From contig JAHCJW010000006.1 of NCBI GenBank assembly GCA_026126125.1, forward strand, positions 1 to 55,812: a DNA stretch of 55,812 nt, written 5' to 3'. This stretch comes from Devosia sp. (lineage in GTDB: Bacteria; Pseudomonadota; Alphaproteobacteria; Rhizobiales; Devosiaceae). Positions 50,965 through 55,812 of the stretch are shown here, one piece after another. How positions within the stretch are numbered: the stretch's first letter is position 1; each line of letters begins with the position of its first letter. Under the pieces are notes generated by a model. It had not been told where the DNA came from. It worked only from the letters and a program-made list of their open reading frames with translations, and searched no databases. The translations under genes were made by a program, and so were the position numbers.

Positions 50965-51207
50965 GGCGCAGCCCCGCACGGTGCAAAAGGATGCGGAATA
51001 TCAGGAGGATGGGCGCGCAGCGCACGGTGCGCGCCAGCGCCGCACGGCGCGGAACGCGACGGAAAACCCCGCAAAAACAACCGCCCAACCGAAGCGCACC
51101 GTGCGCCTTTTTATCTCGCCATCCTTCGGTCGGGGTGCCTGCCGCCACCCCTCGCGCCCTCGATGACACGCCAGCACACGACGGGATGCGAATTGCGTTG
51201 CCGCTGC
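50965..51207. other. Candidate oriT / relaxosome region with CGCACGG palindromes
   Basis: CGCACGGTGC occurs at 50975-50984 and 51021-51030, CGCACGGCGC at 51041-51050, and the inverse GCACCGTGCG at 51096-51105. The second and last are centres of perfect 13-bp palindromes, GCGCACGGTGCGC (51020-51032) and GCGCACCGTGCGC (51094-51106), in opposite orientation. The location next to rlxS makes this the best oriT candidate. The last palindrome is followed by CTTTTT on the plus strand and could also act as a terminator. Confidence 0.55.
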
Positions 51208-51972
51208 TCATGGCTGGTCCCCACCGGCATTGCGGGTGACGAAGAGGCCCTCCGGCTGCAAGGCGGTGAGCGAGTCCGGTGCAGCCGGGAGGAGCGAAGG
51301 GGCGTCGTCCGGCGCACGACCCTGAAACGCTGGATCTGCGGAGGAAGCCCCATCTTCGCGCGCAACGAAGATCGACGCCTCGCGCCAGTCGAGCGGCCGG
51401 GCAGCAGCGGAAGCGGTGCCCGATGGCGCTTCGCCGTGCAGAATGGGCGCAAGCGAAGCGACATAGGCGCGCGTCTCGGCGGGCAGCGGACGATCCGCAA
51501 GGCGGTATTCGTCATAGCGACTGGGGCCTGCATTGTAGGCCGCGAGCATCGCGGCCACATTGCCGTAGCGATCCCACATCTCGCGCAGATAGGCCGTGCC
51601 CGCGAGGATGTTGTCGCGCGGCTCAAAGGGATCGTGGCCGAGAGCATGGCGGATGCGTAGCCCGGCCCAGGTGTCGGGCATCACCTGCATCAGCCCCATC
51701 GCGCCGGCGGAGGATGTGGCGCGCGCATCGCCCGCGCTTTCCGCCCGCATCACGGCCATGATCCATGGCACCGGGATGCCGAAACGCTGCGATGCCTCGG
51801 CGATATGGGCGGCGTGCGGATGCACGGCGACAGCACGATCCGGCACGGCGGTCTGCGCCAGAACCGGCGGCGCGGCGATGGCCGGGGTCAACAGGCCCGA
51901 AAGAAGAAGGAGGGTGATGCGGCGACGGGCGCCGCATCGTCCCGTAGCGGGATGGGTGCAGGACATGATCAT
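51208..51972 (-). CDS. Lytic transglycosylase (SLT type), conjugation-associated
   Basis: The enzyme is 254 aa from ATG 51972 (or 51966). It has a signal peptide, then the SLT domain: IMAVMRAESAGDARATSSAGAMGLMQVMPDTW in order, with the catalytic Glu in AESAG, and AAYNAGPSRYDEY. It makes local holes in peptidoglycan for the channel, the VirB1 role. A Pro/Ala-rich tail ends it. It starts 3 bp after the DUF736 stop. Confidence 0.9.
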   Translation of the reverse strand: MIMSCTHPATGRCGARRRITLLLLSGLLTPAIAAPPVLAQTAVPDRAVAVHPHAAHIAEASQRFGIPVPWIMAVMRAESAGDARATSSAGAMGLMQVMPDTWAGLRIRHALGHDPFEPRDNILAGTAYLREMWDRYGNVAAMLAAYNAGPSRYDEYRLADRPLPAETRAYVASLAPILHGEAPSGTASAAARPLDWREASIFVAREDGASSADPAFQGRAPDDAPSLLPAAPDSLTALQPEGLFVTRNAGGDQP

Positions 51973-51974
51973 TG

Positions 51975-52310
51975 TCAGTCCTGCTCGTCGCGCTTCTTCG
52001 GCCGGGTCCAGCGCAGGCTCCAATCGCGACCTTCGTCGTCCGACTGGAACAGGCGGGCGCGGATGGGCTGCTGGAAGGCGGGATCGTCGAGCAGGACTGA
52101 GATGAACGGTCCCGCGCTTTCGCCGGTGTGCTTCCAGCCCGCGCCGACTTCTGGGCCGTCCTCGTCGCCGAGATGGATGCGGTAGGCCGGTGCGTTCTCC
52201 GAGTCGGTATTGTCGACCGGAACGAAGGTCAGTTCCAGGTCGAGCGAGAGCGTGCGAAGCTGTCCAGAATAGCCGGACGGGGTGCGGGTGAATTGACCGA
52301 TCTGGGGCAT
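51975..52310 (-). CDS. DUF736 protein
   Basis: This 111-aa protein (PQIGQFTRTPSGYSGQLRTLSLDLELTFVP in order; YRIHLGDEDGPEVGAGW) is of the DUF736 family, small acidic proteins found next to traF/rlxS in these elements. The function is unknown. ATG 52310 has GGAG about 8 nt upstream. Confidence 0.88.
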   Translation of the reverse strand: MPQIGQFTRTPSGYSGQLRTLSLDLELTFVPVDNTDSENAPAYRIHLGDEDGPEVGAGWKHTGESAGPFISVLLDDPAFQQPIRARLFQSDDEGRDWSLRWTRPKKRDEQD

Positions 52311-52354
52311 TGGAGACTCCTTCCTAGTGCGGTGGATGGGATGCGGGCGCGCCG

Positions 52355-52897
52355 TCACCGCTCCGGCGCGCGCCAGACGAGGCGGCCATCGCCGTCCTCG
52401 TCGGTGAAAAGCGGAATGGCTCGGCCGATCACTGCCGAGACGGGTAATGGGCCGAAATAGCGGCCGTCGAGGCTATCGCCGACGTCGAGGTTCATCAGGA
52501 AGATCTCGTCCTCGGCGATGGTACGGCAGCCCTGCCAGACCGGCAGATCGCGGCCGAGGCTGTCGCGTTCCAGCGCCTCGCCCATCTCGATCCCGTCCAC
52601 CGTGATCGCGCGGCCGTCGCGGCATAGGCGCTCTCCGGGCAGGCCGAGAACGTGCTTGAGGAGCGGCACGTCGCGGGCGACATAGCCGCGCTCGACCATG
52701 AAGGCGGCGACGGATTCGGGCGGCATGACGGCGACCAGATCGGGCACCTCGAGCCGTTCCACCGGCGCGATGGTGTAGAAGCCGATCGGCACGCTGGCCG
52801 ATGCGTTCCAGACCAACCTGGGCGCGGTCGGACCAACGCTGGCGATGACGGTGGCGAGCGCCGCCGCCGTCAGCAGGACGTAGCGGGCGCGGGTCAT
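52355..52897 (-). CDS. traF: Conjugative transfer signal peptidase TraF (S26 family)
   Basis: TraF is 180 aa with one N-terminal hydrophobic helix. The S26 motif NASASVPIGFYTI carries the catalytic Ser and LLKHVLGLPGERLC the catalytic Lys; GRYFGPLPVSAVIGRA closes the fold. TraF processes the pilin to its cyclic form. Its ATG overlaps the DUF2840 stop by 4 bp. Confidence 0.92.
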   Translation of the reverse strand: MTRARYVLLTAAALATVIASVGPTAPRLVWNASASVPIGFYTIAPVERLEVPDLVAVMPPESVAAFMVERGYVARDVPLLKHVLGLPGERLCRDGRAITVDGIEMGEALERDSLGRDLPVWQGCRTIAEDEIFLMNLDVGDSLDGRYFGPLPVSAVIGRAIPLFTDEDGDGRLVWRAPER

Positions 52898-53379
52898 TGT
52901 CCGATCTCCTGGCGCCGAAGCCATGCGTCATGGCGATCTGCCGTATAGGGACGCGGCGCTTCGCCCGCGTTCATCCAGTGGGCGACATGGCGCCAGTGAT
53001 TGGGATCGACCTCGGCCGGATCGATGCCGAGCGCCTCTATGGCATCGACATGGCGAAGGACATCCTCGACCTTCGGCCAGCCCTCGATCCTGAGCAGGAT
53101 TTCCGCGCCGGGACGCACGAAGGGCAGCGTCTGATAGGAACGGCCGGGCGCGACGGCGCGCACGATGTCGATGCGCGAGATGACCGTGCCATAGTCATTC
53201 GCAGCCCAGCGGACGAAGGCGAAAACGGCACCGGGACGGAAGGAGACGGTGCGGCGGCTGCGGTCGAGGATATGTTCTCCGGCCTCCTGGCCGAACCTGA
53301 TCCAGAACTCGATCTTCTTCTCCACCCATGTCAGTTCCACACGGGTCAGGTCATCTTCATGGGCTGCGGCGCCGATCAT
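52894..53379 (-). CDS. DUF2840 protein
   Basis: The protein is 161 aa with VELTWVEKKIEFWIRFGQEAG near the start and HWRHVAHWMNAGEAPRPYTADRHDAWL at the end. This is the DUF2840 family always found between the RHH gene and traF in these elements. The function is unknown. It is linked on both sides by 4-bp overlaps. Confidence 0.9.
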   Translation of the reverse strand: MIGAAAHEDDLTRVELTWVEKKIEFWIRFGQEAGEHILDRSRRTVSFRPGAVFAFVRWAANDYGTVISRIDIVRAVAPGRSYQTLPFVRPGAEILLRIEGWPKVEDVLRHVDAIEALGIDPAEVDPNHWRHVAHWMNAGEAPRPYTADRHDAWLRRQEIGQ

Positions 53380-53630
53380 GAGCGCTCTCCTGATGTGTCG
53401 GGAAATTCGCGCGCGAGCAGGTCGCGCAGCATGTCGGTGACGGTGCCGCCGCGCCTGATCGCTGCGATCTTGATCCGCCCGCGAAGCTCAGGCGTTATGT
53501 CGATCGTGAGCCTGGCTGTGTAGGCCGTCGCAGCGCCGCCGCCTTCGGGCGGCGCGTCACCGGCCCTGACCCAGCCATCGGGATCGGCCGGGCGGGCAGC
53601 GAAGCCGCGCTTCTCGTTGCGCCCCGTCAT
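53376..53630 (-). CDS. Ribbon-helix-helix protein (ParB/ParG-like)
   Basis: This is an 84-aa protein from ATG 53630 with a disordered N terminus and a C-terminal ribbon-helix-helix (YTARLTIDITPELRGRIKIAAI, GGTVTDMLRDLLAREF). It is the probable DNA-binding partner of ParA in maintenance or replication control. Both ends overlap neighbours by 4 bp. Confidence 0.85.
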   Translation of the reverse strand: MTGRNEKRGFAARPADPDGWVRAGDAPPEGGGAATAYTARLTIDITPELRGRIKIAAIRRGGTVTDMLRDLLAREFPDTSGERS

Positions 53631-54370
53631 GACGCGCCTCCGTCGTGAAACGGTAGCACCGTGGCGATACGCGCCCGCGCGCGTTCGGCCATGTCGGGGT
53701 CGATCTCGCAGCCGATGTAGCGCCGGCCGGATAGCCGGCAGGCTTCCCCGGCCGCGCCAGACCCGGCGAACCAGTCGCCGACCAGCCCGCCTTCGGGGCA
53801 ACTCGTACGGATCAGTATCTCCAGCAGCGACGAAGGCTTTTCGGTGGGATGGATCGCCCGGCCATGGCAGTTGCGGAGGTAGATGACAGAGCGCATCAGA
53901 CGCGGCCCGCCGTCCTCACTGACGTAGTGCCCTTCGTTGATCTGGCCGGTATGGGGTGGACGACGCTTGCGGCGAACCGTCCGCGCCATTGCATCGGGCG
54001 TTGTCTGGACGTCGTTGTAGATGTCCCGCCAGGTGGCCTCGGCCGGGTAGAACTGCACGGCCAGCTCATGCACGCGCTTGAACCGGTCGGTATGAAACCC
54101 GGTGCCGTTCTGCTTTTCCCAGACGATCTCTTGTGCGATCCGCAGACCGGCATCGGCGAAGCGGTCGGCCGTCGCCATGAAGCAGCGCAGCGAGCCGAAG
54201 ACCCAGAGCGAGCCGGCCGGCCGGAGGGCGGCGCGCGCCAGCGCGATCCAGCCCTCGACGCGCCGATCCCAGGCGAGCGAAGTGTCGCCATAGGGCGGAT
54301 CGGCAAGGATCATGTCATAGGGCGCGTGCCATGGCATTTCTTCGCGGCAATCTCCGGTGAGGACGGTCAT
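53627..54370 (-). CDS. Site-specific DNA methyltransferase (DPPY type)
   Basis: The enzyme is 247 aa. The catalytic motif ILADPPYGDTSLAWD is near the N terminus and the SAM motif VGDWFAGSGAAGEAC near the C terminus, the order of beta-class amino-methyltransferases. No target-recognition extension or partner nuclease is seen, so it is an orphan enzyme that may protect the element or regulate replication. It overlaps parA and the RHH gene by 4 bp. Confidence 0.92.
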   Translation of the reverse strand: MTVLTGDCREEMPWHAPYDMILADPPYGDTSLAWDRRVEGWIALARAALRPAGSLWVFGSLRCFMATADRFADAGLRIAQEIVWEKQNGTGFHTDRFKRVHELAVQFYPAEATWRDIYNDVQTTPDAMARTVRRKRRPPHTGQINEGHYVSEDGGPRLMRSVIYLRNCHGRAIHPTEKPSSLLEILIRTSCPEGGLVGDWFAGSGAAGEACRLSGRRYIGCEIDPDMAERARARIATVLPFHDGGAS

Positions 54371-55020
54371 TGCGACGCCCTCCCGTTGCCCAGTCGTTCG
54401 ATTTCGGTGGTGAGCGCGGCGATCTCACGGGCGGCAGGAGATTGGCAATCGATCTCGCTGGCGAGCCGCCCCGACTGCGCGGCGTCGGCGAAGACGACGC
54501 GCTGGCCGATGGCGCTGGCGAGCATCGGCGGATCGTGGTCGGCGAGCGTTTCGGCCGTCTCGCGGGCTATGACGGTGCGGGCGCCGCAGCGGTTGAGCGC
54601 AAAGCGGGCGATGAGCTGCGGCCGGTAGATGCGGGCCTCCGCAAGGAGGGACAGCATCTCGGCCGAGGCCCAGCCGTCGAACGGTGAGGGTTGCACCGGG
54701 ATCAGCACCAGATCGGCGGCGAGCAGCGCCGAGCGCATGAGTCCGGCGACACGCGGCGGCCCGTCGATGACGACATGATCGACGTCGCGGGCGAGTTCGG
54801 GCGCTTCACGATGCAGCGTGTCGCGGGCGAGGCCCACGGCACCAAAGGCGCGTGGCAGGCCCTCACGCGCACGCTGCTGCGACCAGTCGAGGGCAGATCC
54901 TTGCGGATCGGCGTCGATCAGGGTGACGCGGCTGCCCCGGCTCGCCAATTCACCGGCGAGATGCAGGGCCAGCGTCGTCTTGCCGACGCCGCCCTTCTGG
55001 TTGAGAAGCGCGATGATCAT
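54367..55020 (-). CDS. parA: ParA-family partition ATPase
   Basis: ParA is 217 aa with the deviant Walker A LLNQKGGVGKTTLALHLAGEL, VTLIDADPQGSALDW (Walker A'), and VVIDGPPRV (Walker B). It lacks an N-terminal DNA-binding region, so it is a small ParA. It acts in stable maintenance of the element's excised or replicating form. It overlaps repA and the methyltransferase by 4 bp. Confidence 0.94.
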   Translation of the reverse strand: MIIALLNQKGGVGKTTLALHLAGELASRGSRVTLIDADPQGSALDWSQQRAREGLPRAFGAVGLARDTLHREAPELARDVDHVVIDGPPRVAGLMRSALLAADLVLIPVQPSPFDGWASAEMLSLLAEARIYRPQLIARFALNRCGARTVIARETAETLADHDPPMLASAIGQRVVFADAAQSGRLASEIDCQSPAAREIAALTTEIERLGNGRASQ

Positions 55021-55812
55021 CGCCGGCCCTCCGGCGGATCGAGCGGAAGGCGGGGCGTGTCGGGAGCTTCAGGGGTCTCGGCTTCGCCTCGATCAGAGGC
55101 CGGTCGAGGCGATTTCGGGGCGTCGGATGCCCTCTTCTTCCCGGCTATGCTGAGGCTTTTCGCGGTGTCGCGGATGAGGTTTTCCACATCGCGCGCGCGC
55201 TCTTCAAGGTTAGACTCTTTGTTAGACTCTAAGTTAAGGGCGCGATTTCGTGAATGGCTGCCGTGGGTTAAGGCCGGTTTCGGTTCCTGATAGCACGAGC
55301 CTTGGGTTCCCGATAGCACGATAGTCCGGGTTCCCGATAGCACGAGGCCATTCACAGGTTTTCCACAGGGCGCGGTGGGCTCGAAGGCGAGCAGCATGCG
55401 TCCGCCGATCTCGGCTTCGAGAAACAGCGTGTAGCCCGGCAGAGGCTGGCGCCGGATGATGTCGCGCAGCTCGAAGGCAAAACGCTTGAACGGCGACAGG
55501 CTGCCGGACTTCTGGTGGAGATGGTGGAAGTCGAAACGCCAGCCATCGCGCTGGCGGCCGCCATGCTTGCGCACAAGGCGATAGAGCCAGCGGTCGAGGC
55601 CGCCGGTCAGGTCGAAATAGGTCCGGTCGATGGTCAGCACGAGGGCATCGTCGAGGACGGCCTGGTAGAACCAGTCCGGCACGATCATCTCTATGCCGTC
55701 TGGTCGGCCGTTGCGATCGGTGCGCTCCTGCCATTCGTTGATCCAGGAGAAGCGATGGCGGCGGCCCTCGGCCGGTTGCCGGATCGAGGTGGACACCGTG
55801 GTCGATTGCAGC
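55017..55812 (-). CDS. Replication initiator RepA-like protein, 5' end outside window
   Basis: The frame is open to the right edge with no stop, so the N terminus is missing; the first visible Met-like codon is a GTG at 55796. Visible parts are FSWINEWQERTDRNGRPDGIEMIVPDWFYQAVLDD (in order), TGGLDRWLYRLVRKHGG and SPFKRFAFELRDIIRRQPLPGY, which match plasmid/ICE replication initiator proteins. The C-terminal third is low complexity, with repeated VLSGT coded by iteron-like DNA repeats. It probably drives autonomous replication after excision. Confidence 0.85.
   Translation of the reverse strand, partial: LQSTTVSTSIRQPAEGRRHRFSWINEWQERTDRNGRPDGIEMIVPDWFYQAVLDDALVLTIDRTYFDLTGGLDRWLYRLVRKHGGRQRDGWRFDFHHLHQKSGSLSPFKRFAFELRDIIRRQPLPGYTLFLEAEIGGRMLLAFEPTAPCGKPVNGLVLSGTRTIVLSGTQGSCYQEPKPALTHGSHSRNRALNLESNKESNLEERARDVENLIRDTAKSLSIAGKKRASDAPKSPRPASDRGEAETPEAPDTPRLPLDPPEGRR
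55180..55367. other. Origin-like cluster inside repA (iterons, AT-rich 12-mers, DnaA boxes)
   Basis: Within the repA 3' part are: TTTTCCACA (DnaA-box-like) at 55180-55188; GTTAGACTCTTT (55209-55220) and GTTAGACTCTAA (55221-55232) followed by GTTAAG, an AT-rich 12-mer array; three repeats of TTCCYGATAGCACGA starting at 55284, 55307 and 55331 (23-24 bp apart); and a second TTTTCCACA at 55359-55367. Iterons, AT-rich 12-mers and DnaA boxes together are the parts of an iteron-type origin. Confidence 0.65.

Larger units (their letters stand above)
16082..55812. mobile_element. Integrative and conjugative element, Trb/Tn4371-like (one end and most of the core; right end outside window)
   Basis: From about 16.08 kb rightward the content changes from housekeeping genes to cargo, then to a complete Trb-type mating-pair set, traG coupling protein, rlxS relaxase, traF peptidase, parA and repA. 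The order repA-parA-...-traF-rlxS-traG-trbBCDEJKLFGI is that of Tn4371-like ICEs and related alphaproteobacterial elements. The left boundary is placed at a 19-bp copy of a tRNA 3' end. No integrase gene is present here; in this family it usually lies at the other end, so it is expected beyond 55.8 kb. A plasmid cointegrate is a less likely alternative. Confidence 0.75.

Overview
The window joins about 16 kb of chromosome from an alphaproteobacterium to about 40 kb of an integrated conjugative element, which continues past the right edge. Gene content, high GC and the family types (NfeD/SPFH pair, BBP2-type beta-barrel, GalU/GalE, DUF459 SGNH hydrolase, NadB) suggest a Hyphomicrobiales organism, perhaps near Devosia or Pelagibacterium. 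That placement is an inference from gene families, not from a marker gene.

Chromosome (1-16040): an SPFH/NfeD membrane pair, an outer-membrane beta-barrel, divergent galU and galE, an MltB-type transglycosylase, an SGNH hydrolase, a sugar-acid catabolic locus (uxaA-like dehydratase, GntR regulator, FucU/RbsD mutarotase, FAH-family hydrolase) with two identical 12-bp operators, nadB, a dihaem cytochrome c, a PfkB sugar kinase and a polyisoprenyl-phosphate sugar transferase. A strong bidirectional terminator (16041-16076) closes this part.

Element end and cargo (16082-30465): 19 bp match the 3' end of an initiator-Met-like tRNA, followed by 51-bp tandem units with inverted repeats. This is probably the att end of the element. 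The cargo is rich in redox and sulfur functions: MsrB, MsrA, a TlpA-like redoxin, a cytosolic sulfite-oxidase-like molybdoenzyme with its flavin reductase, a YeeE/YedE transporter, RidA, RraA, an AcuI/YhdH-type reductase, LLM and SDR oxidoreductases, and many regulators (ArsR, TetR, MarR, two LysR). Several have clear palindromic operators. The theme fits oxidant, possibly reactive-chlorine, damage and repair.

Conjugation and maintenance (30428-55812, all on the minus strand): repA (cut by the edge), parA, a DNA methyltransferase, an RHH protein and DUF2840 form a chain of 4-bp overlaps running into traF. DUF736, a transglycosylase, the rlxS relaxase, traG and a CopG-like protein follow, then trbB-C-D-E-J-K-L-F-G-I and DUF2274. 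The layout is that of Tn4371-like/Trb-type ICEs. trbG carries a single-base frameshift. repA contains an origin-like cluster of iterons, AT-rich 12-mers and DnaA boxes.

Defence island (40507-46482): between copG and trbB, inside the transfer gene order, sit two adjacent anti-phage modules on the same strand. One is a retron-like module: a PRTase-like effector with a C-terminal helical/winged-helix part, a 170-nt intergenic region with seven consecutive hairpins that is probably the msr-msd RNA, and a reverse transcriptase. The other is a Gabija-type pair, an OLD-family ATPase/TOPRIM nuclease and a UvrD-like helicase with overlapping stop and start. This is the most interesting part of the window.
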